Made by a program: the position numbers and the translations under genes
The notes under the pieces: generated by a model
What the model was told of the DNA's origin: nothing
What the model saw: the letters and a program-made list of their open reading frames with translations, nothing else
Databases searched by the model: none
Source: Solirubrobacterales bacterium
Lineage (GTDB): Bacteria; Actinomycetota; Thermoleophilia; Solirubrobacterales; 70-9
Assembly (NCBI GenBank): GCA_020438425.1
Contig: JAGQUQ010000019.1
Span: 1-34,010, forward strand
Direction of reading: 5' to 3'
DNA: 34,010 nucleotides
Part shown: positions 8,613 through 17,095 of the stretch, one piece after another
Layout: each line of letters opens with the position of its first letter
How positions within the stretch are numbered: the first letter of the stretch is position 1

Positions 8613-9116
8613 TTGCCGTTCCTGTTCTGGATCCTTGTGGCGCTGATCGGTGCCGGGATCTACCTGCTTCGTCACAGGGATCAGCGCGGTTCGGTCGCCG
8701 TGACGACAGTGTTGCTGATGTTCTGGCTCGGGATCGCGATCGGTGTCGCTTCGATCTTCGGGGCCGCTTTCCACGTTTTCGACGGGAAGGAAACTGCTGA
8801 GGGAATCGGCTTCGTGCCCTGGAACGAGACTGGTACCTACGCCTTCCAGTTCGAGAACGCGATGGGAGATCTGGCGATCGGCGTGATCGGCCTGCTCTGC
8901 TTCTGGATTCGCGACCGCAAGTTCTGGTTGGCCGCGGTCATTTTCGCCACGATCCTGTTCTGGGGTGACGCCGTTGGTCACATCTACCAGTTGGTCGAGC
9001 ATGACAATCACGCCGCCGACAACAGCGGTTTCGTGCTTTGGCTCGACATTCTCAATCCGGCGATCCTGATCGTCCTGTTCTGGCTCTCCGGCCGCGAGCA
9101 GACTGCTTCCTCGTGA
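8613..9116 (+). CDS. DUF6790-like four-helix membrane protein
   Basis: This 167-residue protein of about five hydrophobic helices starts at a TTG 5 bp after pyrG, with AGGAGG 10 nt upstream inside the last pyrG codons. A polar middle part (NETGTYAFQFENAMGDLAIG) is followed by a helix with GDAVGHIYQLVEHDNHAADN. The spacing of the QFENAMGDLAIG and GHIYQ segments and the final LDILNPAILIVLF is what I know from the DUF6790 family of unknown function. Conserved His and Glu/Asp in the membrane-edge loop could bind a metal or heme, but that is speculation. Confidence 0.7.
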   Translation: MPFLFWILVALIGAGIYLLRHRDQRGSVAVTTVLLMFWLGIAIGVASIFGAAFHVFDGKETAEGIGFVPWNETGTYAFQFENAMGDLAIGVIGLLCFWIRDRKFWLAAVIFATILFWGDAVGHIYQLVEHDNHAADNSGFVLWLDILNPAILIVLFWLSGREQTASS

Positions 9117-9131
9117 AATGATGCGGCTCGG

Positions 9132-10244
9132 ATGAGCCGCTTCGTTCGCCTTTGCGAGACCGCAAGCCCGACCGGGGAGGAACGCGCGGTTGCCGACCTG
9201 CTCAGGAACGAACTCGAATCACTCGGACTGGAAGTGTTCGAGGACGCCGCCGCCGGTCCGACTGGCGCCGGCGCAGGCAACCTGCTGACCCGGGTACCGG
9301 GCAAGCCGGGAACCGGCGGGAAGGACTCTGGTTACATCATGTTCTGCGCCCACATCGACACGGTTCCGCACAACGGACAGATCGAAGTCCTTCTCGATGA
9401 TGAAGGGGTCTACCGTTCGGCCGGAGCCACGATCCTCGGCGCCGACAACAAGGCTGCTGTGGCGGTACTGGTCGAACTGGCCGCCAGGGCGGTCAGGGAG
9501 CCTCCCGCGACCGGGATCGAACTGCTTTTCACCGTCGCCGAGGAACAGGGGCTGCTCGGGGCCAAGGCTTTCGATCAGTCGCTTCTCAAGTCGAGTGTCG
9601 GCTTCGTACTCGATCAGGCTTCCGACATCGGGCAGGTGATCACCGAAGCTCCGACCCACATCGGAATTCGAGGGATCTTCAAGGGGGTCGAAGCCCATGC
9701 CGGATTGATTCCGGAGTCCGGTCGTTCGGCGATTGCCGCGGCTGCCCGGGCGATCGGCGAGATGAAACTCGGCCGGCTCGACGAAGAAACGACAGCCAAC
9801 ATCGGCCGGATCGAGGGGGGAACCTCCGGCAACGTGGTGCCCGGGTCCTGCATCGTGGCCGGAGAGGCAAGGTCAGTCGATCCGGCCCGGGTCACCGAAG
9901 TGATCGCGGCGATGACCGACGCGATGGTTTGGGCCGCATCCGAAAGCGGCTGCGAGGTCGACATCGCGACCGAGAAGCACTTCACCGGGTACCGGGTTGG
10001 CGATGACTCCAGAGCCCTCGCACTCGCCGAGGGGGCGCTTGCGGTCGCGGGCCGGATTCCCGAACGAGTCTCCACCGGCGGCGGCTCGGATGCCAGCGTT
10101 TTCCGCGAGCGCGGCATGGACTGCCTGCTGCTGGCAAACGGGACCTACGACAATCACACCGATCAGGAATCGGTCCCCAGAGAGAACCTCGCCGCGATGC
10201 TCGACATCTGCGAGGAAATAGTCGCCCTGGCGGGTGCTTCCTGA
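9132..10244 (+). CDS. M20-family metallopeptidase (peptidase T-like)
   Basis: This 370-residue cytosolic zinc exopeptidase of the M20/M25/M40 family has the first metal ligand and catalytic Asp in FCAHIDTVPH (H74, D76). The bridging Asp is in LGADNKAAV (D105), the catalytic Glu and ligand in TVAEEQG (E137, E138), a further Asp is in VLDQASD, and the final His is in NHTDQES near the C-terminus. A dimerisation 'lid' domain lies between. It probably removes N-terminal residues from small peptides; the specificity cannot be read. The start codon sits in a small perfect hairpin (9123-9140, arms GCGGCTC/GAGCCGC), which could modulate initiation. Its stop overlaps the next ATG by 1 bp. Confidence 0.9.
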   Translation: MSRFVRLCETASPTGEERAVADLLRNELESLGLEVFEDAAAGPTGAGAGNLLTRVPGKPGTGGKDSGYIMFCAHIDTVPHNGQIEVLLDDEGVYRSAGATILGADNKAAVAVLVELAARAVREPPATGIELLFTVAEEQGLLGAKAFDQSLLKSSVGFVLDQASDIGQVITEAPTHIGIRGIFKGVEAHAGLIPESGRSAIAAAARAIGEMKLGRLDEETTANIGRIEGGTSGNVVPGSCIVAGEARSVDPARVTEVIAAMTDAMVWAASESGCEVDIATEKHFTGYRVGDDSRALALAEGALAVAGRIPERVSTGGGSDASVFRERGMDCLLLANGTYDNHTDQESVPRENLAAMLDICEEIVALAGAS

Positions 10245-11230
10245 TGCTGAAACTGCGCCGGGCCACCGTTTCATCGACCGATCCGCTCGAGATCAGGCTG
10301 GAAGGGTCGGAGCAGACCCGGCCGGCATGGGCAGACGAGTCGATGGTCGGTCCGAGTCAGGTCGGCGACGAAGTGATCGTGAACGTGGAAGCTCTCGACC
10401 TCGGTCTCGGCTCTGGCGGGTTCGACATCGTTCACGCGAACCTGACCCGGGGCCTGGCGGCCGGGGGTTCGGCCACCGAGCATGTGATGAAGCTGAATTA
10501 CAGCTCGCTTCAGCATCCGGTCGCGAGCGTCGAGCGAGAGGCCGAAACCGACCGGGCGCCACCGGTTCCGGTTCTGGCGATCGGGCTTCACGGTCACCTA
10601 GCCCCGGCCGCCTGGGCGGCCTCCGAAGCGGGGGCGACCGGCATCGGGTACATCCAGACCGGGGGTGGGGCGTTGCCCGGTTCTCTCTCCCGGGATGTTC
10701 GCGAGCTGCTCGACCGGGGGCTGCTTGCCGGTCACGTGACGGCCGGCCCCGCATATGGCGGCGAAAGGGAGGCGATCACCCTGACCGGTGCGATCGACGC
10801 GGCATCCTCGCTGGGATGGAACGGTGTGATTGCCGGGCCGGGTCCGGGAATCCTCGGCTCGGGAACGGCCTTTGGTCACGGTGGGATGTCGGCTCTCGAC
10901 GTCATCCATGCCGGACTTTCACTGGGGGCCCCGGTGCTGCTCTCTCCACGACTTTCGAGCGGGGACCCACGGCCCCGACATCGCGGGCTCAGTCATCACA
11001 GCCGGGCTGTGCTCGATCTCGCCCTGGGGCCGGTCGAGCTTCCGGTGCCGGCCGAGTTCATCGAGATGATTCCGGAAGGAATCGACAAAGTCGTCGCGGT
11101 CGAGGTCGATCTCGACGCCTACGGCCGTTCCGGCCTGCCGCGTCGGACCATGGGCCGTGACCTCGAGCAGGACCGGCCGTTCTTCGCCGGCCCGCTCGCC
11201 GCCGGCACCCGCCTGGCCGGACTGACCTGA
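10244..11230 (+). CDS. DUF3866 family protein
   Basis: This 328-residue protein overlaps the peptidase stop (TGATG), which implies translational coupling. It belongs to the DUF3866 family, found in actinobacteria and firmicutes near pyrG/xerD. Landmarks are an early LDLGLGSGGFDIVHANLTRG stretch, VLAIGLHGHLAPAAWAA, a glycine-rich VIAGPGPGILGSGTAFGHGG region and SLGAPVLLSPRLSSGDPRPRH. No catalytic motif that I can name is present and its function is unknown. It is soluble, with no signal peptide or membrane helix. Confidence 0.85.
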   Translation: MLKLRRATVSSTDPLEIRLEGSEQTRPAWADESMVGPSQVGDEVIVNVEALDLGLGSGGFDIVHANLTRGLAAGGSATEHVMKLNYSSLQHPVASVEREAETDRAPPVPVLAIGLHGHLAPAAWAASEAGATGIGYIQTGGGALPGSLSRDVRELLDRGLLAGHVTAGPAYGGEREAITLTGAIDAASSLGWNGVIAGPGPGILGSGTAFGHGGMSALDVIHAGLSLGAPVLLSPRLSSGDPRPRHRGLSHHSRAVLDLALGPVELPVPAEFIEMIPEGIDKVVAVEVDLDAYGRSGLPRRTMGRDLEQDRPFFAGPLAAGTRLAGLT

Positions 11231-11237
11231 AACGGCT

Positions 11238-11260
11238 GATTCCTTGCGAGGCAAGGGATC
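11238..11260 (+). terminator. Hairpin between the DUF3866 gene and xerD
   Basis: GATTCCTTGC-GAG-GCAAGGGATC forms a 10-bp stem (one G-U pair) with a 3-nt loop, 7 bp after the DUF3866 stop. There is no U-tract, as is usual in high-GC actinobacteria. It may end the upstream operon or attenuate read-through into xerD. Confidence 0.5.
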
Positions 11261-11286
11261 GGAAAGTGCGGGGAGAAAACGCTGGC

Positions 11287-12252
11287 ATGCCGCCGGCAAC
11301 AGTCACGTCCGAACCTGCCCCCGAAGTTCTCGAAGGTGCTCGCTTCGAAAGCCTCCTGCTCGAGTTCCTGGCTTACCTGGAACTGGAGCGGGGTCTTTCC
11401 CGCAACACCCTGAATGCCTACCGCACAGATCTGCTGCAGTTCGGCGACTACCTGCGCGAGCACGCGATCGACCCTTTGGAGCTCGACGCCGCCGGGATGT
11501 CCGAATACGTCGCCGATCTGACCGAGTCGGGCGGCAACGGCCACCGGCTCGCACCATCGACGGTACACCGCAAGACGGCCGCGCTCAGATCTTTCTACAA
11601 GCACCTGCGTCGTGAAGACCTGGTCAACGAGGATCCGACCGCCGGTCTGGTGACGCCGCGGAGGTCGAAGAAGCTGCCGAACGTCCTCAATCAGGCCGAA
11701 GTGACCCGCCTTCTTGTCAGCCCCGCTGGAGACTCGCCCCAGGCATACCGGGACCGGGCGATTCTCGAAGTCATGTACGCCTGCGGACTGCGGGCGTCGG
11801 AGGTGATTGGCCTGGAGATGACTGACGTCGACACTTACGAGGGGATGCTGAGAGCCCGGGGCAAGGGCAGCAAGGAACGGATCGTGCCGTTGGGGCGGCA
11901 GGCGATCCACGCCCTTCAGGGCTACCTGCACGCCGGCCGTCCCGAGCTCGCCAAAGGCAGGTCCGAGAAGGCCCTCTTCCTGAACTTCCGCGGGCGCAAG
12001 CTGACCAGGCAGGGCCTCTACAAGATCGTGCAGGGGCATGCGAAGACGGCCGGTCTCGAGGACCGGATGAGCCCGCACACCCTGCGCCACTCGTTTGCCA
12101 CTCACCTGCTGGCCGGAGGCTGCGACCTCCGGGCCGTCCAGGAGATGCTCGGACATGCCGACGTCGCCACGACCCAGATGTACACACACCTCACCGGCCA
12201 GCAGCTCCGCGACGTCTACTACGCCGCTCATCCCCGCGCCCAATCCCGCTGA
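11287..12252 (+). CDS. xerD: Tyrosine recombinase XerD
   Basis: XerD is the site-specific recombinase that, with XerC, resolves chromosome dimers at dif. The N-terminal SAM-like core-binding domain contains LLEFLAYLELERGLSRNTL. The catalytic domain has all the expected residues: Arg in ACGLRASEVIGL, Lys in RGKGSKERIVPLG, HTLRHSFATHLL, the His of MLGHADVATTQ and the nucleophile Tyr in MYTHL. From ATG 11287 the protein has 321 residues; a GTG at 11266 would add 7 with an equally possible ribosome site. The position after pyrG/DUF3866 matches the actinobacterial order (Rv1699 to Rv1701). Confidence 0.95.
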   Translation: MPPATVTSEPAPEVLEGARFESLLLEFLAYLELERGLSRNTLNAYRTDLLQFGDYLREHAIDPLELDAAGMSEYVADLTESGGNGHRLAPSTVHRKTAALRSFYKHLRREDLVNEDPTAGLVTPRRSKKLPNVLNQAEVTRLLVSPAGDSPQAYRDRAILEVMYACGLRASEVIGLEMTDVDTYEGMLRARGKGSKERIVPLGRQAIHALQGYLHAGRPELAKGRSEKALFLNFRGRKLTRQGLYKIVQGHAKTAGLEDRMSPHTLRHSFATHLLAGGCDLRAVQEMLGHADVATTQMYTHLTGQQLRDVYYAAHPRAQSR

Positions 12253-12266
12253 GAAGCCAAATCCCC

Positions 12267-12309
12267 GGTGGGTCGGATTTCCGGTCCACAGGCCGACAAT
12301 CCGACCCGG
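12267..12309. repeat. Palindromic extragenic repeat, family A copy 2 (degenerate)
   Basis: The left arm GGTGGGTCGGATTTCCGG is nearly identical to copy 1, but the right arm is decayed. Only AATCCGACCC remains fully complementary, with small bulges in the rest. It lies in the xerD-mutM spacer. Confidence 0.65.
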
Positions 12310-12334
12310 TCCCGTCGGCCGGCCAGAACACTCG

Positions 12335-12378
12335 GGTGGGTCGGAAAACCGGCACCTGTGCCGGAAATCCGACCCACC
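12335..12378. repeat. Palindromic extragenic repeat, family A copy 3
   Basis: An 11-bp outer stem (GGTGGGTCGGA/TCCGACCCACC), a symmetric AAA/AAA internal loop and a 7-bp inner stem (CCGGCAC/GTGCCGG) form an almost complete palindrome. Read on the bottom strand, its first 24 bases equal those of copy 1. It lies 25 bp downstream of copy 2, in the same spacer. Confidence 0.75.
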
Positions 12379-12397
12379 GCTCGTGACGGGGCTTTGA

Positions 12398-12403
12398 TAG
12401 AAC
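12398..12403 (+). promoter_or_regulatory. Possible -10 box for leaderless mutM
   Basis: TAGAAC ends 6 nt before the mutM GTG, which would place the transcription start on the start codon. No convincing -35 box is visible. Confidence 0.35.
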
Positions 12404-12409
12404 CGGCTG

Positions 12410-13297
12410 GTGCCCGAGCTTCCTGAAGTCGAGACGATTCGTCGTCAACTGGAACCCGACCTGAATGGACGGACGATCGAGGTGGTCGAAGTGCTCGACC
12501 CCTACTTCACGAAGCCGGAACTGCCCGGGAATTTCGAGCGGGCGGTGAACCGGCGCGAGATCGTCGATGTCGGCCGCCGCGGCAAGTACCTGATGCTCGA
12601 ACTCGATGACGGCAACACCGTGGTGATCCATCTGCGGATGACCGGATCGCTGGTTCTGCTCGCTCCCGACGGCAGCGAGAACCCCGGCGATGCCCGCATC
12701 TACGAGGCCGATGCGAGCGAAAAGCACCTGAAGGCCAGATTCACACTCGACGACGGCGGCGAGCTCCGCTTCTCGGATCCCCGCCGCTTCGGGCGCGGGT
12801 TCGTCGCCGGAGCCGGCGACCTCGAGGAGTACTTCTCCTCTCGCCTCGGAGTCGAACCGCTTTCCGAAGACTTCACGGTCGAAGCGATGGCCGCGATGAC
12901 CGCCGGGCGCACCGGTCCGCTGAAGTCCTTCCTGCTCGACCAGAAGGGAGTGGTCGGGGTCGGAAACATCTATGCCGACGAGGCGCTGTTCCGGGCCCGT
13001 CTCCATCCGCTCTCGCCCGGAGGGTCGATGAAGCACGACCATCACCTCGCCCTTCGCGACGGGGTGGTTGACGCGCTGGAGCGCGGGCTCGACCTGGGCG
13101 GCGCCTCGATCGACGACTACCGCGACGCCAAAGGCGAGAAGGGCGGCATGCAGAACGAGTTCCTCGTCCACCGTCGCGAAGGCGAGGAATGTGTGGCCTG
13201 CGGGGGCGAAATCAAACGGATTGTGGTCGGCGGCCGATCGACCTATTTCTGTCCGAACTGCCAGAAGCGGCTGCGCCGCCGGTCGAAGCGAAAGTAG
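12410..13297 (+). CDS. mutM: Formamidopyrimidine-DNA glycosylase
   Basis: MutM/Fpg excises oxidised purines such as 8-oxoguanine and cleaves the abasic site. The 295-residue protein begins with the catalytic MPELPEVET block (the Pro after Met is the nucleophile and Glu follows). It has RRGKYLML with the conserved Lys near residue 60, a central H2TH region (QKGVVGVGNIYADEALF) and a C-terminal four-Cys zinc finger (CVACGG...FCPNC, about 257-284). The very basic tail RRRSKRK is longer than usual. It starts at GTG without a Shine-Dalgarno, 6 nt after a TAGAAC box. It opens a run of repair and replication genes (mutM, recO, dgt, dnaG). Confidence 0.96.
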   Translation: MPELPEVETIRRQLEPDLNGRTIEVVEVLDPYFTKPELPGNFERAVNRREIVDVGRRGKYLMLELDDGNTVVIHLRMTGSLVLLAPDGSENPGDARIYEADASEKHLKARFTLDDGGELRFSDPRRFGRGFVAGAGDLEEYFSSRLGVEPLSEDFTVEAMAAMTAGRTGPLKSFLLDQKGVVGVGNIYADEALFRARLHPLSPGGSMKHDHHLALRDGVVDALERGLDLGGASIDDYRDAKGEKGGMQNEFLVHRREGEECVACGGEIKRIVVGGRSTYFCPNCQKRLRRRSKRK

Positions 13298-13340
13298 CGT
13301 CAGGGGGCGTCCGGGCGGCGCGACACCATTAACGAGACAG

Positions 13341-14081
13341 ATGTCCAGGACTTTCAAGACAGAAGCGGTGGTACTGAGGACCATCCGGTACGGCGAAGCC
13401 GACCGCATCCTTCACCTCTACACGCGCGAGTACGGCCGGCTCGGAGCGATCGCCAAGGGTGTGCGCAAGCCCCGATCCCGTTTCGGCGGAAGGCTTGAAC
13501 CGTTCTTCAGGCTGTCGCTCGTCCTCCACCGGAGCAGGGGCGACCTTCACACCGTCACCTCGGCCGAAACGATCGAGGGGTACCCGGATCTCCGGGCAAG
13601 CGGCAGCGGGATCGGGGCCGCCGCCGATGCCTGTGGCGGAGTGCTGCGGCTGCTCGACGGGGTGGAGGAGCCCAACCAGCCGGCCTACAACCTGCTCTGC
13701 CGCTATCTGGAGCTGGTCGACGCCGACCCGGAGGGTCCGGTCGCCTCCGGGGCCGGCATGGTCGCATTCCGGCTGAAGCTCGCCCTGGCCGCGGGCTTTG
13801 CCCCCGAACTGTCCGGCTGCTCCCGGTGCGGGGCGAGTGACCACATGACCGCCTTCTCCGGCGCAGCCGGCGGAGTTGTCTGCCCGACCTGCGAGGCCGG
13901 TTCGTTTCCCTTTTCGGAGGAAGCCCACACCTTCATGATCCGTTCGCTGGGCAGTCCGCTTTCCGAACTTCCGGCCGGCAGCCGGCAGGCGGTCCGGCAA
14001 GCGGGCCGGGCGGTCGGTGAAACTCTTGAGCATCACGCCCATGTGCGACTGCCCAGACCGGAAGAAAGGCTCGCGGCGTGA
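13341..14081 (+). CDS. recO: DNA repair protein RecO
   Basis: RecO works with RecR (RecFOR pathway) to load RecA on SSB-coated single-stranded DNA. The 246-residue protein starts at ATG 13341 with an OB-fold domain (TEAVVLRTIRYGEADRILHL...). A helical domain follows, with a four-Cys zinc motif (CSRCG...VVCPTC, about 155-180) typical of many bacterial RecO proteins. The open frame continues upstream through mutM, but residues before MSRTFKTEA overlap that gene and are not family-like. The stop overlaps the dgt GTG by 4 bp. Confidence 0.92.
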   Translation: MSRTFKTEAVVLRTIRYGEADRILHLYTREYGRLGAIAKGVRKPRSRFGGRLEPFFRLSLVLHRSRGDLHTVTSAETIEGYPDLRASGSGIGAAADACGGVLRLLDGVEEPNQPAYNLLCRYLELVDADPEGPVASGAGMVAFRLKLALAAGFAPELSGCSRCGASDHMTAFSGAAGGVVCPTCEAGSFPFSEEAHTFMIRSLGSPLSELPAGSRQAVRQAGRAVGETLEHHAHVRLPRPEERLAA

Positions 14082-15127
14082 GCGGCGCTGATACCGGAGT
14101 GGCGGGCCGGCCGGGCGACGGGCCCGGAGGCGAGTTCGAGCTGATGACCAACGAGCGGGAAGACCGGTTCCTGGCCGACCGGGCGATCCGGTCCTTCCCT
14201 GCCGACCGGGCCGAGCCGGAACCGGACAGTCAGTGGCGCACCCCCTTCCAGCGGGACCGGGACCGGATCGTCCACAGCAAGTCGTTTCGGCGGCTGATGC
14301 ACAAGACCCAGGTCTTCATCGCTCCGGAAGGCGACCATTACCGGACCCGTCTGACCCACACCCTCGAAGCGACCGGCATCGCCAGGACGGTGGCCCGGGC
14401 GCTGCGGCTGAATGAGGACCTGACCGAGGCGATCGGCCTCGCCCACGATCTCGGCCACCCGCCCTTCGGGCACATCGGTGAACAGGCGCTCGACGAGGCC
14501 AGCAAGGCCCACGGCGGTCCCGGGTTCAAGCACAACGAGCATTCGCTGCGGGTGGTGGATGCGCTCGAGCGGGAAGGGCGGGGTCTCAATCTGAACCAGC
14601 CGGTCCGGGAAGGGATTCTCAAGCACACCGGCCCGGTCAAGAGCGCGTCACTGGAAGGCCAGATCGTCCGGCTCGTGGACCGGGTTGCCTACATAAACCA
14701 TGACATCGACGATGCCCTGCGGGCCGGAATCCTCCTTTCCGAGGACCTGCCCCGGGAAGAGATCGCGATGCTGGGGCCGACCGGGGCCAGCCGGATCGAC
14801 TCGCTGGTCAAGGACATCGTCGAGCAGTCGCAGCAGGGCGACGAGATCCGGCAGTCCGAGCACATGGGGATGGCGATGCTCAGGCTTCGCAAGTACATGT
14901 TCGACAATGTGTATCTCGGAGCCGAGGCGAGGCGTGACCACGATCGCGTCCACGGCGTGATCAGGGCGCTGTTCGACCATTACCTCGACCGGATCGACGA
15001 AGTTCCGGAGTTCGACCCGGCCGCCGATCCGGTCCAGCGGGTCACCGACCTGCTCGCCGGCATGACCGACCGGTACTGCATCGCCCGCTACACGGCGATC
15101 TACGTACCCGAAGGCTCCCGCTTTTAG
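14078..15127 (+). CDS. dgt: Deoxyguanosinetriphosphate triphosphohydrolase-like protein (HD domain)
   Basis: This HD-domain enzyme is predicted to hydrolyse dNTPs to the deoxynucleoside and tripolyphosphate, so it may tune dNTP pools next to dnaG. In 349 residues the metal ligands are visible: H94 in TRLTHTLEA and H123-D124 in IGLAHDLGHPPFGH. The preceding SKSFRRLMHKTQVF signature is also typical. A further Asp lies in RVAYINHDIDDALR. The first 20 or so residues are Gly/Asp-rich and may be an overcalled start: MTNEREDRFL (ATG in frame) is an alternative. dgt followed by dnaG is a common actinobacterial arrangement. Confidence 0.93.
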   Translation: MSGADTGVAGRPGDGPGGEFELMTNEREDRFLADRAIRSFPADRAEPEPDSQWRTPFQRDRDRIVHSKSFRRLMHKTQVFIAPEGDHYRTRLTHTLEATGIARTVARALRLNEDLTEAIGLAHDLGHPPFGHIGEQALDEASKAHGGPGFKHNEHSLRVVDALEREGRGLNLNQPVREGILKHTGPVKSASLEGQIVRLVDRVAYINHDIDDALRAGILLSEDLPREEIAMLGPTGASRIDSLVKDIVEQSQQGDEIRQSEHMGMAMLRLRKYMFDNVYLGAEARRDHDRVHGVIRALFDHYLDRIDEVPEFDPAADPVQRVTDLLAGMTDRYCIARYTAIYVPEGSRF

Positions 15128-15148
15128 CGGGGCATAAGATCGCCGGAG

Positions 15149-16927
15149 ATGTCCAAGTTCACTCCTGACACGATCGACCGGGTTCGCGCCGCTGCGGACA
15201 TGGTCGAGATCGTCTCCGCCGAGACCGACCTGAAGCGGGCTGGCGGCGGGCGCTACATGGGGCTTTGCCCCTTTCACGAGGAGCGATCACCCTCTTTCTC
15301 TGTCAACGCCACCGAGAAGCTCTACCACTGCTTCGGCTGCGGAGTCGGTGGGGATCTGTTCGAGTTCGTGATGAGTACCCGGAACCTCGACTTCCCTGCC
15401 GCGGTCGAGAACCTGGCCGAGCGCTACGGAGTCGAGGTCACCCGCGAGAAGGAGGATCCGCGGGCCGAACAGCGTCGGCAGGAAAGGGCGCGGTTGACTG
15501 AACTCATGGACCGGGCCGGCTCGTTTTACGCCAACTTCTTCCAGACCGCCGAGGAAGCCCGCAAAGCCCGCGAGTACCTGGCCGGGCGGGGACTGAGCGC
15601 GGAGGCACTCGCCGATTTCGAAGTTGGTTACGCACCGAGCGCCTGGGACACGCTGCTGGTCCGAAGCCAGAGAGCGGGATTCAAAATCAACGAGCTCGAA
15701 CGGGCCGGCCTGGCCCAGAAGGGCAGAAACGGTGCCCACTACGACCGCTTCCGCGAGCGAATCACCTTCCCGATCCGGGACGCGCGCGGCAGGGCAGTCG
15801 GATTCGGTGCCCGGGCGATGCGGGACGAGCAGGGCGCCAAGTACATCAACACCGCCGAGAACGAGCTCTTCCACAAGAGCGACATCCTCTACGGAATCGA
15901 TCGCGCGAGGGCTGCGATGGCGAAGGCCGACCGGGCGATCCTGGTCGAGGGCTACACCGATGTGATCGCACTTCACCAGGTTGGACTGACCGAGGCGGTG
16001 GGGATCATGGGCACCGCCCTGACCGAACAACAGGTCGCCCAGCTTTCAGCCGTGGTCAACACCGTGATCCTGGCGCTGGATGCGGATGCCGCCGGACAGA
16101 AGGCAATGCTCCGGGCCCAGGAAGTGGCCGCGGGAAGAAGGCTCGAGATCAGGGTGGCAGCGATGCCGGAAGGGGTCGATCCGGCCGAAATGGTGATCGA
16201 AGAAGGCGGTGCCGAGCGGTTCCGCGAACTGGTCGAGGGTGCCGTGGATCTCGCCGAGTTCCAGATCGACCTGATCCTCGCCGGCGTTGACTCGTCCTCC
16301 CCCCGCGATCGGGACCGGGGGCTTTCCGAAGCTGCCCCGGTGCTTGCGAGCATCCCGCCGGGCGCCACCCGCCAGGAACTTGTCCGCCGGGTCACCGAAC
16401 GGTTGCAGATCGATTCGAGCGTTGTCGCGTCAAGGGTCGAAAGCGGGGAGGTTGAAACCCAGGTGGAGACCGGCCAGTCGAGGCCAGAACCCGCGCCGCA
16501 GCGGCCTGCCGTCCTCTCGCGCCGGGAACGGACCGAGCGCTGGATGCTCGCCATGTGTGTGGCCCGGCCCGACGAAGGCCGGCAGTGGCTGGAGAAGCTG
16601 GATGCCCGTCACCTGAGTTCACCCCTGATCGAACGCACGGTCGAGTGGCTCCGGGGCCACCTCGATGACCCGGCGACCGGGCTGGATCCCGAGGACCGGG
16701 AGCTTCAGAAAATGATCGCGGCGCTGGTCGCAAGGGCCGATCCGGACCTGGTCGGGACGGGTTCGATCCGGCGCAACTTCATGGAGCTGGAACTAGCGGC
16801 GCTCGAGGACGAGATCGCCGAAGCGGCGCGGGCCGGCGATGCCGGCAGAAGGGCGGAACTCAGTCGCCGCCGCTCTGAACTGGTCGAACAGGTCAGGAAG
16901 GCCGGGGCGGAAGAGCCGGCCGGCTGA
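15149..16927 (+). CDS. dnaG: DNA primase DnaG
   Basis: DnaG makes RNA primers at the replication fork. The 592-residue protein has the N-terminal CHC2 zinc finger (C40, H43, C61, C64 in GLCPFHEERSP and YHCFGCGVGGDL). The RNA polymerase core segment FRERITFPIRD follows. The TOPRIM domain starts at ILVEGYTDVIALHQVG and contains ALDADAAGQ. A divergent C-terminal helicase-interacting domain follows, rich in Arg and Glu. GGAG directly abuts the ATG and TAAGAT ends 8 nt before it, so a leaderless or nearly leaderless mRNA is possible. tRNA-Asn follows. Confidence 0.96.
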   Translation: MSKFTPDTIDRVRAAADMVEIVSAETDLKRAGGGRYMGLCPFHEERSPSFSVNATEKLYHCFGCGVGGDLFEFVMSTRNLDFPAAVENLAERYGVEVTREKEDPRAEQRRQERARLTELMDRAGSFYANFFQTAEEARKAREYLAGRGLSAEALADFEVGYAPSAWDTLLVRSQRAGFKINELERAGLAQKGRNGAHYDRFRERITFPIRDARGRAVGFGARAMRDEQGAKYINTAENELFHKSDILYGIDRARAAMAKADRAILVEGYTDVIALHQVGLTEAVGIMGTALTEQQVAQLSAVVNTVILALDADAAGQKAMLRAQEVAAGRRLEIRVAAMPEGVDPAEMVIEEGGAERFRELVEGAVDLAEFQIDLILAGVDSSSPRDRDRGLSEAAPVLASIPPGATRQELVRRVTERLQIDSSVVASRVESGEVETQVETGQSRPEPAPQRPAVLSRRERTERWMLAMCVARPDEGRQWLEKLDARHLSSPLIERTVEWLRGHLDDPATGLDPEDRELQKMIAALVARADPDLVGTGSIRRNFMELELAALEDEIAEAARAGDAGRRAELSRRRSELVEQVRKAGAEEPAG

Positions 16928-16956
16928 CCAGCCGCCTGAGTACGTCCGCCATTCGG

Positions 16957-16962
16957 TAGTCT
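16957..16962 (+). promoter_or_regulatory. Possible -10 box of tRNA-Asn
   Basis: TAGTCT lies 12 nt upstream of the tRNA 5' end and fits the actinobacterial TAnnnT -10 form. No clear -35 box. Confidence 0.3.
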
Positions 16963-16974
16963 GACCGTCCGCAT

Positions 16975-17047
16975 TCGGGGGTAGCTCAATCGGTAGAGCA
17001 TCTGACTGTTAATCAGAGGGTTGGCGGTTCGAGTCCGCCCCCCCGAG
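16975..17047 (+). tRNA. tRNA-Asn (GTT)
   Basis: A full cloverleaf is present: acceptor stem TCGGGGG/CCCCCGA, D-arm GCTC...GAGC, anticodon stem TCTGA/TCAGA around CTGTTAA (anticodon GTT) and T-arm GGCGG-TTCGAGT-CCGCC. The discriminator base is G and CCA is not encoded. Confidence 0.97.
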
Positions 17048-17053
17048 TGTTTT

Positions 17054-17080
17054 GAGCCCGCCCTTCCGAGGAGCGGGTTC
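17054..17080. terminator. Terminator hairpin after tRNA-Asn, possibly bidirectional
   Basis: GAGCCCGC and GCGGGTTC form an 8-bp stem (one G-U) over an 11-nt loop, followed by ACTTGTTTTC. It lies between tRNA-Asn and the convergent glycosyltransferase gene, so it may serve both. Confidence 0.6.
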
Positions 17081-17095
17081 ACTTGTTTTCAGGCC

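Noticed and set aside
13068..13340. Longer recO start at 13068
   Set aside because: It overlaps mutM, and the residues before MSRTFKTEA are unlike RecO.
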